DNA of 64,000 bases from contig NZ_FZOG01000003.1 in NCBI RefSeq assembly GCF_900188155.1, forward strand, positions 496,001 through 560,000, given 5' to 3'. How positions within the stretch are numbered: the first letter of the stretch is position 1; every line of letters starts with the position of its first letter. A program made the translations under genes and the position numbers. The notes beneath the pieces are model-generated. The model did no database searches, was not told the origin of the DNA, and saw only the letters and a program-made list of their open reading frames with translations. Shown piece after piece: positions 1 through 7,470 of the stretch. Source of the stretch: Pseudomonas segetis. Lineage in GTDB: Bacteria; Pseudomonadota; Gammaproteobacteria; Pseudomonadales; Pseudomonadaceae.

Positions 1-1
1 C

Positions 2-463
2 ATGGCAGCGGTTGTCAGCTTGATGGCCAAGGAGCGCAAGGCCCCCGAGTTGCGTTTTCAGCTTCTGCTCTGGCCGGTTACGGATGCCAATTTTGAAACC
101 GCTTCGTATCGCCAGTACAGCGAGGGGCATTTCCTCACAACTGGGATGATGAAGTGGTTCTGGGATAACTACACCACTGATCCAAAGCAACGTGCCGACA
201 TCCATGCCTCACCGCTGCGCGCGACATCAGAGCAACTCAAAGGGCTGCCGCCAGCCTTGATCCAGACTGCCGGTCTAGATGTACTGCGTGACGAAGGCGA
301 AGCCTATGCACAAAAGCTGGATGCGGCTGGTGTCGATGTCACTGCGGTGCGCTATAACGGAATGATCCACGATTACGGGCTGCTTAACCCTCTGAGCGAT
401 ATTCCTGAGGTCAAGGCAGCAATGCGCCAAGCTGCCGGTGAACTGAAGGCCCACCTGAACTGA
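2..463 (+). CDS. alpha/beta hydrolase, C-terminal part (cut by window edge)
   Basis: The reading frame is open to the left edge, so this is only the last 153 residues of a longer protein; the upstream start and the GxSxG nucleophile are outside the window. What remains fits the hormone-sensitive-lipase / alpha/beta hydrolase fold-3 family. The probable catalytic Asp lies in AGLDVLRDEGEAYA and the catalytic His in GMIHDYG, at the spacing usual for the last third of these esterases. A strong hairpin follows 71 bases after the stop. Substrate cannot be predicted. The next gene, a MerR regulator, has its own promoter region, so the hydrolase is probably not in the same transcript. Confidence 0.8.
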   Translation: MAAVVSLMAKERKAPELRFQLLLWPVTDANFETASYRQYSEGHFLTTGMMKWFWDNYTTDPKQRADIHASPLRATSEQLKGLPPALIQTAGLDVLRDEGEAYAQKLDAAGVDVTAVRYNGMIHDYGLLNPLSDIPEVKAAMRQAAGELKAHLN

Positions 464-533
464 CGGGCCAATGACCTCTCAGCGGTGGTGTTTCCCGCCG
501 CTGGAAGTGGCTCATCTGCAGCGACATAAAGCC

Positions 534-556
534 AAAGCCCGGCATTGCCGGGCTTT
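534..556 (+). terminator. intrinsic terminator-like hairpin after the hydrolase
   Basis: An 11-base perfect inverted repeat, AAAGCCCGGCA and TGCCGGGCTTT, with a one-base centre (so a slightly wider real loop). It begins 71 bases after the hydrolase stop. The T-run is only the TTT of the stem. Confidence 0.7.
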
Positions 557-750
557 GTCATGCCAAGCGTTTGTCCGTCTCGTATGAGGGGCGGTTATCT
601 CCGGGTTTGGTAATTTTTCTGTTCGCCGTAGTTATTGCCCATTAGCGACGCGCATAGATCGGTCCAGGCCTTGGTTACCGGCTTGTCGCGGACCTAGCCT
701 GATCAGGTTTTAAGCATTCTGCTTCGCAAACCTTTGGCTGGCTACTGGCT

Positions 751-780
751 TTAGGTTTAAAGTCAGGATTAAGGTTAATA
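751..780 (+). promoter_or_regulatory. candidate MerR-type autoregulatory operator
   Basis: The half-sites TTTAAAGT (756-763) and GATTAAGG (767-774) lie just upstream of merR. They resemble the half-sites found in the three neighbouring MerR-type promoters (CTTAAAG / CTTTAAG-like). The -35 and -10 boxes are poor here, so autoregulation is inferred from similarity and position only. Confidence 0.4.
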
Positions 781-796
781 GCTTTCTGGGTGAGAT

Positions 797-1270
797 ATGA
801 GAATAGGTGAACTGGCGAAAATCAGCGGCTTGGCGCCTTCACGCATTCGCTTCTACGAGGCCAGCGGCCTGATCAAGTCCGTCGAGCGCAAAGCCAATGG
901 CTATAGGGATTACGCGCCTGATACCGAGTGGGTTTTGCAAATCATTACCGGCGCTCAGGCCGCAGGTTTTTCATTGGAAGAGATCCGGCAGTTAATGCCG
1001 ATGAATGCCAATGGCTGGCAGCACGATGAGTTGCTTGATGGGCTTAAGCAAAAGGTTGGGGAAATCGAAATCCTGCAGCAACGGCTTGCCCAGAACAAAG
1101 CCCAGCTTCTGCTGGTCATCAAGGGTATCGAGGCTAAGCCCGAGGGCATGGCCTGTGCGGACAATGCGCAGATGTTGTTGCATCGCCTGCGTGATGAAGC
1201 TGGGGCTTCAGGCCGGGGTGATGCTGTCGCTGCCAAGGGTAAATCCGCCCGCCAGGTTTCCAAGGCCTGA
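797..1270 (+). CDS. MerR-family transcriptional regulator
   Basis: 157 aa. The N-terminal winged helix-turn-helix is typical of MerR (MRIGELAKISGLAPSRIRFY, then YEASGLI and NGYRDY). A dimerisation helix follows at about residues 75-115. Members of this family twist promoters with an over-long 19-bp spacer, and three neighbouring genes have exactly such promoters. The carbonyl-stress members NmlR and AdhR carry a conserved Cys near residue 52-54; here that stretch reads TGAQAAGFSL and has none. The only Cys is 120 (GMACADNA), so sensing must differ or use another ligand. The start ATG follows TGGGTGAG. Role proposed: local regulator of the electrophile-stress genes at 1.3-4.7 kb. Confidence 0.85.
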   Translation: MRIGELAKISGLAPSRIRFYEASGLIKSVERKANGYRDYAPDTEWVLQIITGAQAAGFSLEEIRQLMPMNANGWQHDELLDGLKQKVGEIEILQQRLAQNKAQLLLVIKGIEAKPEGMACADNAQMLLHRLRDEAGASGRGDAVAAKGKSARQVSKA

Positions 1271-1285
1271 CGGGCACAACAGATC

Positions 1286-2290
1286 CTAGGGCTCGCCAAC
1301 CAGGGTTGCCAGTGGTTGCGGCGCGTAGAGCGCGCTCTGGAACTCAGGTACGTATTCGTACTTCATCAGCTTGCCTAGTTTCAGGGTGCGGATGTAGTTC
1401 GACAGGCTGCCGTCGCCCAATGTAAGGGTGGCCGAATCCGCACTGCTGCTCGAGCCATGGCTAAGCTGGCGGGAAACGGCATATCCGTAGGCCAACTGGC
1501 CTTGGTGATCCAGGTTGGTGAAGCTGCTTGTGACGATATCGATATCACGCGATAGATCGTCGAGCTTCTTCGCTGTGAAGGACAGATCCACTTTTCCGGT
1601 CTGGCTGTCGGTGATGGCATAGACCACAGACTGGGCATCCTCCTTGCGCTCAATCTCGGTCAACCATTTCGGCAGGTTGTAACCGACAACGCCGCGCACC
1701 CGCGCAAGCTCTGTGTTGACCGGCAATTTGAGTACATAACCCCAGAAGTCGCCAGACATCGACTGACCGACCAGTGTCAGCGGACCCAGGTTGGAGTGGC
1801 CGGGCTTGTTGGTGATGATGGACAACGCGATTTCGTTATAGGTGTCGTTATCGCAATGTTCGTAGTGGTACGCGGTAAAGGCGATCAAGCCACGACCTGG
1901 CCAGATCTGCAGGGGTTGCACGCTGTCCAGTACTTCAGCTGGCATCAGTGCTCTAAGCCTGTCCAGATCTGCCGTATAGACAGCCGTGACGCGACTGTTC
2001 TGGTAGTAAAAGTTGGGTGAGTAGGATTCAAAGCCGATATCAACCTTGTTCTTCTCCAGCCCTTTGAACCAGCTCAGGTCGACGCCCGGTACTTCAGTTG
2101 CAATCACCGACAGCGGTGGGTTGGAGCGGAAGCGGTCGTACAGCCCGCCCTTGACGACGGGCACCTGGTGACCTGCGATATCGATCAGGGTCGTGTCGCT
2201 TTGGCTGGGCATTCCCGGCGTCTGCGCCAACGCATGGCTGGTAATGGTGCTGAACAGCAATCCTGTTAAAACGATGCTTGTGAATTTCAA
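1286..2290 (-). CDS. exported acetoacetate-decarboxylase-like protein
   Basis: 334 aa from a TTG at 2290, which has GGAGAG seven bases upstream. The frame continues upstream to 2476, but that part runs through the promoter and encodes no signal peptide, so it is rejected. Residues 1-22 (MKFTSIVLTGLLFSTITSHA) form a signal peptide. The mature part resembles the acetoacetate decarboxylase (ADC) superfamily: VYTADLDRLRALMPAEVL and the YNE motif match its first half. Lys208 in NLPKWL aligns by eye with the Schiff-base Lys115 of clostridial ADC (AYPKKLGYP). Export of an ADC fold is unusual. Enzyme activity is inferred, not shown; other ADC-fold members are hydratases or aldolase-like enzymes. Convergent with merR. 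Confidence 0.7.
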   Translation of the reverse strand: MKFTSIVLTGLLFSTITSHALAQTPGMPSQSDTTLIDIAGHQVPVVKGGLYDRFRSNPPLSVIATEVPGVDLSWFKGLEKNKVDIGFESYSPNFYYQNSRVTAVYTADLDRLRALMPAEVLDSVQPLQIWPGRGLIAFTAYHYEHCDNDTYNEIALSIITNKPGHSNLGPLTLVGQSMSGDFWGYVLKLPVNTELARVRGVVGYNLPKWLTEIERKEDAQSVVYAITDSQTGKVDLSFTAKKLDDLSRDIDIVTSSFTNLDHQGQLAYGYAVSRQLSHGSSSSADSATLTLGDGSLSNYIRTLKLGKLMKYEYVPEFQSALYAPQPLATLVGEP

Positions 2291-2366
2291 TCTGTGTCTC
2301 TCCAAGTCGAGTGCATCTGCTTGATGGCGTCGGCCAGGGCCACATTCAGAAAAGCGGCTTGAAATA

Positions 2367-2397
2367 ACCTTAACGTTAAACTTAAGTTTAAGGTCAA
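2367..2397 (-). promoter_or_regulatory. MerR-type promoter of the ADC-like gene
   Basis: On the minus strand: -35 TTGACC (2397-2392), a 19-base spacer, then -10 TAAGGT (2372-2367). The spacer contains the perfect palindrome TTAAACTTAAGTTTAA. The 19-base spacing and central dyad are the hallmark of MerR-family activated promoters. It lies about 75 bases upstream of the TTG start. Confidence 0.7.
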
Positions 2398-2450
2398 GCG
2401 TAAAAACAGAGGCAGCTCGCGCGTGGGTTTTCAGCAGGTATGAAGAGCCG

Positions 2451-3254
2451 TCAGCGTATTGCCCTGTCTGCGGCAAGCTGGCTTACCACCGCTTCGGCTA
2501 CTGCTTTTGGCGATTGAGGGTTTTGTCCCGTTACGAGCCTGCCGTCGGTGATGACAAATGAAGTGAAGGGCAGCCAGTTCTTGCGATAGAGCGCACCCTG
2601 GCTCACCAGTGTGCTCTCGAGGAAAAAGGGCACTTGGTTGTTCATGCCTGAAAGGCGCTCCTCCAGATTGGAGAATCCGGTGAGACTCTTGCCCTTGACG
2701 ATCAACTGGCCTTGCTCATCCCTTAGCTCAAGCAGGCCTGCTACGCCATGACAGACAGCCGATACAATGCCACCCCGGTTGTAGATGGTTTCAGCGGCGC
2801 GCCGCAGATCTGGATTTTTCGGGAAATCCCACATCACGCCATGGCCTCCGGTGAAATAGATGGCGCTAAACCGCGCCGGGTCGATATCGGCAATAGGTAG
2901 TGTGTTTTGCAAGCGGGCGCGAAAGGCCGGGGACTGCAAGTGCTTGCGGGCAGCCTTATCCATGTAGAGCCAGCCAAGGCTGCGCTCATCCAGTGGAACC
3001 GCGCCACCCTTTGGGCTGGCAAACACCGTTGTGTAGCCGGCCGCCTCCACCACATCGGTGAAGTGCGTCAATTCGGTCAGCCACAGCCCCGTGGTGTCGG
3101 CTCGCGACGGATAGCTGGCGTGATTGGTCATGATCACCAGTATCTGGCGATCCTCCACAATTGCGGTTGAAACATTGGGTTCAGCCTTTGCAAAAGTCAT
3201 GAAAGCACCGCCTATCAATATCCAGGTACAGGAAACAAGGGTCTTGAGCATCAT
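2451..3254 (-). CDS. exported DJ-1/PfpI (class I glutamine amidotransferase-like) protein
   Basis: 267 aa. Residues 1-24 form a signal peptide (CTWILIGGAFMTFAKA), so the protein is probably periplasmic. The rest is a DJ-1/PfpI fold of the larger Hsp31-like type: Glu61 in GLWLTELTHF, FTGGHGVMWDFP at 135-145, and the nucleophile elbow AVCHGVAGL with Cys168-His169. Members of this family act as glyoxalase III, protein or nucleotide deglycase, or chaperone. All are linked to reactive carbonyls, but which activity applies here is open. In Bacillus subtilis a related gene (yraA) is controlled by the MerR protein AdhR, which parallels the MerR promoter here. ATG at 3254; the ribosome-binding site is weak (GAGCC). 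Confidence 0.8.
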   Translation of the reverse strand: MMLKTLVSCTWILIGGAFMTFAKAEPNVSTAIVEDRQILVIMTNHASYPSRADTTGLWLTELTHFTDVVEAAGYTTVFASPKGGAVPLDERSLGWLYMDKAARKHLQSPAFRARLQNTLPIADIDPARFSAIYFTGGHGVMWDFPKNPDLRRAAETIYNRGGIVSAVCHGVAGLLELRDEQGQLIVKGKSLTGFSNLEERLSGMNNQVPFFLESTLVSQGALYRKNWLPFTSFVITDGRLVTGQNPQSPKAVAEAVVSQLAADRAIR

Positions 3255-3283
3255 TCAGGCTCGGTTCGTTGTGCGGGTCCTTC

Positions 3284-3314
3284 ATGCTCAGCTTAAACCT
3301 CGCTTTAAGGTCAA
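3284..3314 (-). promoter_or_regulatory. MerR-type promoter of the DJ-1/PfpI gene
   Basis: Minus strand: -35 TTGACC (3314-3309), then a 19-base spacer holding the dyad CTTAAA-N6-TTTAAG (3309-3292), then a poor -10 GAGCAT. The -35 and the first half-site are identical to those of the other two promoters. A weak -10 is expected where activation depends on a MerR protein. Confidence 0.65.
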
Positions 3315-3387
3315 CCCCTTTGTTGCTGCTGCGCCTGGCTAATTCGTCGACGCTTCTCGGTGAGGGTCAAATAACATCAAAAAGACA

Positions 3388-3418
3388 TTGACCTTAAAGT
3401 TCACTTCAATCTTAAAGT
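3388..3418 (+). promoter_or_regulatory. MerR-type promoter of the flavin oxidoreductase gene
   Basis: -35 TTGACC (3388-3393), a 19-base spacer with CTTAAAGT-TC-ACTTCAAT, and -10 TAAAGT (3413-3418). It predicts transcription starting near 3425. That excludes the first in-frame ATG (3425) as a normal start and favours the ATG at 3446. Confidence 0.75.
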
Positions 3419-3445
3419 GATTCCATGTCAATTGAGGATCGCCCC

Positions 3446-4678
3446 ATGAATGTGTTCGACACCCTGCAACTTCCCAATGGTTCGACTATCAAGAACCGCA
3501 TCGCCAAAGCTGCCATGGAAGAGAACATGGCGGACCTGGAGCAAGCGCCATCCGAAGCACTGATGCGCCTTTATCAAGCCTGGGCCGACGGTGGGGCGGG
3601 GCTGATCATCACCGGCAATGTGATGGTCGACGGCCGCGCCATGACTGGGCCGGGCGGTGTGGTACTGCAGGATGAGCAACAACTGGAGAAGTTCAGACGC
3701 TGGGCGCGAATCGGTCGATCAGGTGGAGCTCAGTTCTGGTTGCAGATTAATCATCCAGGCCGGCAGATGCAGGCAAATCTCGGGCAAAAGACCTGGGCGC
3801 CGTCGGCGATACCCCTGAGTCTGGGCAAGCTTTCTAAACGATTCGCCACACCTCATGCGATGAGCCAAAGCGTGATTGAAGAGGTGATTCAGCGTTTTGC
3901 CAATACTGCCCGTCTTGGCGAGCAAGCCGGTTTCACTGGTGTGGAAATCCACGCTGCCCATGGTTATTTATTGAGCCAGTTCCTTTCGCCTCTGACCAAT
4001 CAAAGAACCGACGACTGGGGCGGCTCCCTGGAAAACCGGGCGCGTTTGCTGGTCGAGATTGTCAAGGCGGTCAGGGCCGTGGTTTCTATGGATTTCGCGG
4101 TGGCGGTCAAGCTCAATTCGGCCGATTTCCAGCGGGGTGGATTCACCGCCGATGACGCCAAGAAGGTGGTTGGATTACTTAACGACCTGGCTGTGGACCT
4201 TGTGGAATTATCTGGCGGCAGTTATGAAGTCCCTGCAATGCAGGGCGAGGCGCGTGATGGCAATACTCTGGCTCGCGAGGCCTACTTTGTAGAGTTCGCG
4301 CGTGACATCCAGACCGTGGCCAGAATGCCCATAATGGTCACCGGAGGCATACGGCGGCGCCCGGTTGCCGAAATGGTCGTCCAAAGCGGCGTCGAGATGG
4401 TGGGTATCGGGACTGCATTGGCCATTGATCCGTACCTGCCCCGTGATTGGTTCCAGGGTAAGGATAACGCTCCGCAATTGCCGCCGATCACCTGGAAAAA
4501 CAAAACCGTTGCGTCTTTGGCGAACATGGCGGTCGTCAAGTTTCAATTGCTCAAACTCAGTCGCGACAAGAAAACCCACCCGAATGTGTCACCGCTGCGC
4601 GCGCTTGTCCTGCAACAGCTCGCAGCGATCTTTCGCACTCGTCAATATCGAAACTGGGTAGAAAAGCGTCCCATGTGA
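3446..4678 (+). CDS. Old Yellow Enzyme-type NADH:flavin oxidoreductase
   Basis: 410 aa FMN-binding TIM barrel. The signature block HAAHGYLLSQFLSPLTNQR followed by DDWGGSLENRARL is typical of the NADH oxidase / 2,4-dienoyl-CoA reductase branch of Old Yellow Enzymes. VTGGIRRR near residue 300 would bind the FMN phosphate. The C-terminal 4Fe-4S/FAD module of FadH is absent, so this is the short single-domain form. Such enzymes reduce alpha,beta-unsaturated carbonyls and other electrophiles. The start ATG 3446 has GAGGA at 3434-3438; an in-frame ATG at 3425 lies on the predicted transcription start. It carries a MerR-type promoter and probably continues into the next gene. Confidence 0.85.
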   Translation: MNVFDTLQLPNGSTIKNRIAKAAMEENMADLEQAPSEALMRLYQAWADGGAGLIITGNVMVDGRAMTGPGGVVLQDEQQLEKFRRWARIGRSGGAQFWLQINHPGRQMQANLGQKTWAPSAIPLSLGKLSKRFATPHAMSQSVIEEVIQRFANTARLGEQAGFTGVEIHAAHGYLLSQFLSPLTNQRTDDWGGSLENRARLLVEIVKAVRAVVSMDFAVAVKLNSADFQRGGFTADDAKKVVGLLNDLAVDLVELSGGSYEVPAMQGEARDGNTLAREAYFVEFARDIQTVARMPIMVTGGIRRRPVAEMVVQSGVEMVGIGTALAIDPYLPRDWFQGKDNAPQLPPITWKNKTVASLANMAVVKFQLLKLSRDKKTHPNVSPLRALVLQQLAAIFRTRQYRNWVEKRPM

Positions 4679-4767
4679 GTCGATGTTGATTTCAATCGCT
4701 CTTGGATTCGAGCACGCGTGGCCTAATGAGATATCTTGTCGGGCCGCTCAACCCTCCAAGGAAGCCA

Positions 4768-5664
4768 ATGCTGAGTTCACTGGTAGTTAATGGTCAGCTC
4801 CTCACCAATGATCGGCCAGAGCCGGTGGTGCCCTGGTGGAGTTTTACTAAAACAGTCCTGGCAGCCACAGCCTTGACGCTGGTGCGTGATGGGCTGGTGG
4901 GCCTGGACGACAGAGTCGCTGGCCAACCTTTTACCTTGCGCCAGCTACTGCGGCATGAGGCCGGGCTCGCCGATTATGGCGAGCTTGCGGAGTATCACGC
5001 AGCCGTTGCCAATAATGAGCCAGCATGGTCGGCGGATGAAATGATGCAGCGCCTTGATGGGGCTCGGCTTCGATACAGCCCCGGAACCGGCTGGCGTTAC
5101 TCGAACCTTGGCTACTTGCTTGTCGGTCGGCTTATTGAACGGCTGACTGACCTGACGCTTGATGATGCAGTGACTCAACGGGCGCTCATCCCTTTGGGCC
5201 TGATGAATGTTCGCTTTGCCAAAACGCGAGCAGATTTACAAAGCACCCATTTGGGACGTGCCGATTATGATCCCGCGTGGGTCTACCATGGCGTGCTGCT
5301 TGGCCCGGTTTCGCAAGCTGCGTTATTTCTGGACCGGCTCTTCGCTGGAGATCTTCTGTCCATGGAGTTGCTTCAGCAAATGCAGGGCGCACGAGTATTG
5401 GGCGGTCCGATTCCCGGGCGGCCATGGATCACGCCGGGCTATGGCCTTGGTGTAATGCAGGGCTCAATTGATGGCGGCCATTCCCTATGTGGGCACACAG
5501 GTTGCGGGCCAGGCAGCGTCATTGCCGCCTACCGTATCAGCCACGGGGACGCTTCGGCCTGCTGTGCCGTGTTTGAGGCGGGCGCCAGTGAAGGGGCTGT
5601 GGAGTTTCAGGTTGTCGAGCGGCTGATGCAAGTCTTGCGGCAGAAGGGGGCTGAAAGCGTCTAG
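4768..5664 (+). CDS. serine beta-lactamase-fold hydrolase (class C / esterase-like)
   Basis: About 298 aa from ATG 4768, chosen because AAGGAA lies just upstream; in-frame ATG 4726 and an earlier start at 4702 are possible. Penicillin-binding/beta-lactamase motifs: SFTK (Ser25, Lys28), YSN (111-113), and a late HTG. No signal peptide is visible, so a cytoplasmic esterase or amidase is more likely than an antibiotic-inactivating enzyme. It lies 89 bases after the flavin oxidoreductase on the same strand with no separate promoter recognised, and may be co-transcribed under MerR control. Confidence 0.7.
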   Translation: MLSSLVVNGQLLTNDRPEPVVPWWSFTKTVLAATALTLVRDGLVGLDDRVAGQPFTLRQLLRHEAGLADYGELAEYHAAVANNEPAWSADEMMQRLDGARLRYSPGTGWRYSNLGYLLVGRLIERLTDLTLDDAVTQRALIPLGLMNVRFAKTRADLQSTHLGRADYDPAWVYHGVLLGPVSQAALFLDRLFAGDLLSMELLQQMQGARVLGGPIPGRPWITPGYGLGVMQGSIDGGHSLCGHTGCGPGSVIAAYRISHGDASACCAVFEAGASEGAVEFQVVERLMQVLRQKGAESV

Positions 5665-5752
5665 ACCTGTTTGCGTCCCCTCCCGCTTGCTCGGCCTGTG
5701 CCAGATGCCTGGCCAGCGGCTGCAGGGCCGCTGGCCAATCAAGGGGAACACC

Positions 5753-7072
5753 TTACTTGTCGCTGGCCATCAGCAAGTTGGCTAGGGCCGTGTAGGCTGG
5801 CAGTGAAGTCGGATCGATCCGTGAGTTAGTCGCCACCGGATAGGAAGCAAAGCGGGCAATCACCATTTCGGCCTTGGGGTCCACATAGATGGTTTGGCCG
5901 TAGATACCACGCGCGGTAAATACCTGGTGGTCGTTGCTGGCGACCCACCACATATTGCGGTAGCTCCAGCCGGGCAAGGTTTTGTAGCCTGCCTTGGCAA
6001 ATTGGCTCTGGTCCCCGCCCTTGCGGATATCGGCAACCACGCTTTCGGGGATGATCTGCTGGCCGTTGAAGTGGCCATTGAGGCGCATGGCTTCGCCGAA
6101 GCGGGCCATATCCCGCAGGCTGGCATTGAAACCACCGCCGGCAAAGCCAGTGCCCACTTCATCAACCATGAGATAGGCGTCCTGTTCTGCACCCAGTTTG
6201 CTCCAGATCCGCTCTTGCAGCAGTTCGGCAAAGGGTTTGCCCGTTGCCCGCTGAACCACCCAGGCCAGGGCGTCGGAGTTGACGGTCTTGTAGGCAAACG
6301 CCTGGCCGTGCTCGCCTTCGACCTTGAGTTTTTGCAAGAAGGCGTACAGCGAAGTGGCGCCAGTGTAGCCGGCAGGACGCGGGATCAGATGCCCAGCTCG
6401 GCCGTATTCCCAAACCCCGGCCTTGGGGTCGGCATAGTCTTCGGAGTAATCGATGCTGGTGGTCATGTCCATCACTTGGCGCACGGTGGCATTGCCAAAA
6501 GCGCTGTCCTTGAGTTCCGGTACATAGCGTGACACCTGCGCGTTTTCGTCCAGGGTTCCGTCGGCAACCAGCATCGCCGCCAGGGTGCCGATAAAGGATT
6601 TGGTCACGGAAAAGGCAATGTGCTGGCCTTCAGGTTTTAGCGCGCCAAAGTAGCGTTCGTACACCCGTTTTCCACGATGCAACACCACGATGCCATCGGT
6701 GTAGTTGGCCGCGAGCGATTGTTCCCACGTCATGGGTTTGTCGCTGCCTATGGGGGTGAACGTCAGGCTGTCGATATCGTCTCGTTCCGCGCGGGGTAAA
6801 GCGCTGATTGCGCCACTGCCGCGGGACACCTGCACCGTAGGCACTACTTCACGGATATGGGAGAACGACCAGCGAGTGAAAGGAAATTGCAGGAAATTGG
6901 AGAAATTCACCACTTTTTCTGCTGCTGGCGGTATGCCTTGCATCAAGCCCAGCTGTTGTGGGGTGCTGGCTTTTGCATCCAGCGGCGTAGTTTCGGTGGC
7001 AGCAGAGATAGTCTGGTTTATCAGTAAACCGCCTATCAGACTCAACAACAGCGAATTGCGTTTAAAACTCAT
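5753..7072 (-). CDS. exported serine hydrolase, beta-lactamase / 6-aminohexanoate-dimer hydrolase type
   Basis: 439 aa from ATG 7072, with GGGAAG upstream. Residues 1-24 are a signal peptide (MSFKRNSLLLSLIGGLLI then NQTISAA). The catalytic SVTK (Ser155, Lys158) sits in FSVTKSFIGTLAAML, and YKTVNSD is the second motif, of the kind seen in NylB-like hydrolases and EstB-type esterases. The family hydrolyses amides or esters; the substrate is unknown. It is convergent with the previous hydrolase and has no MerR-type promoter in front. Confidence 0.75.
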   Translation of the reverse strand: MSFKRNSLLLSLIGGLLINQTISAATETTPLDAKASTPQQLGLMQGIPPAAEKVVNFSNFLQFPFTRWSFSHIREVVPTVQVSRGSGAISALPRAERDDIDSLTFTPIGSDKPMTWEQSLAANYTDGIVVLHRGKRVYERYFGALKPEGQHIAFSVTKSFIGTLAAMLVADGTLDENAQVSRYVPELKDSAFGNATVRQVMDMTTSIDYSEDYADPKAGVWEYGRAGHLIPRPAGYTGATSLYAFLQKLKVEGEHGQAFAYKTVNSDALAWVVQRATGKPFAELLQERIWSKLGAEQDAYLMVDEVGTGFAGGGFNASLRDMARFGEAMRLNGHFNGQQIIPESVVADIRKGGDQSQFAKAGYKTLPGWSYRNMWWVASNDHQVFTARGIYGQTIYVDPKAEMVIARFASYPVATNSRIDPTSLPAYTALANLLMASDK

Positions 7073-7470
7073 ACAGGCTTCCCTTTGGCAGTTTTCGTTC
7101 GGCGCTATGCGGTGATCGATTGCTTTCGCTTGAACAAGGCTTTGAGCGCTAGCACCTACTTGAACAGTCTTATTGTTGTCCGGAGATCCATGTGCAAGGT
7201 TCGCATGCACTTACTCCCAGGCACAGCCAGTCTCCCAGACCGAACAGCTCCGCGCTACCAGCAATGAAGATGAGATAGTCCGTGGTTGTGAAGCCCTTGA
7301 TCGTTCGCTCTAACCCGAGTGATCAGTCTCCAGTGTCGGCTGCCCAGGTTCGTGCGGGCTGTTTTGAAGATCGACATGGCATTCCTTTTGGGAATGCATA
7401 TTATAAAATTAATGAATTTTTATTATTTCATGATGTGGCGTAGCTTGAGTCAAGGACATGGAGAACTGCC
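7073..7470. other. AT-rich divergent intergenic region
   Basis: 398 bases between divergent genes. The segment at about 7395-7435 is very AT-rich compared with its surroundings. Just before it lies the inverted repeat GCATTCC (7379-7385) / GGAATGC (7391-7397), a possible operator. No gene was seen. Confidence 0.5.

Larger units (their letters stand above)
464..796. other. intergenic region before merR
   Basis: 333 bases without a credible gene. It contains the terminator hairpin at 534-556 and, at 750-780, the MerR-like dyad described separately. Nothing else was recognised. Confidence 0.6.

Noticed and set aside
2291-2476. 62-codon N-terminal extension of the ADC-like protein
   Set aside because: It reads through the MerR-type promoter at 2367-2397 and would bury a good signal peptide; the TTG at 2290 has a ribosome-binding site.
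5894-6532. 212-codon open frame on the plus strand
   Set aside because: It lies wholly inside the serine hydrolase gene on the other strand and shows no protein-family features; an overlap artefact of GC-rich codon use.
4768-7072. The two beta-lactamase-fold genes as antibiotic resistance genes
   Set aside because: Motifs fit the broad esterase/amidase (class C-like, NylB-like) branches; one has no signal peptide and neither shows the KTG triad typical of true AmpC.
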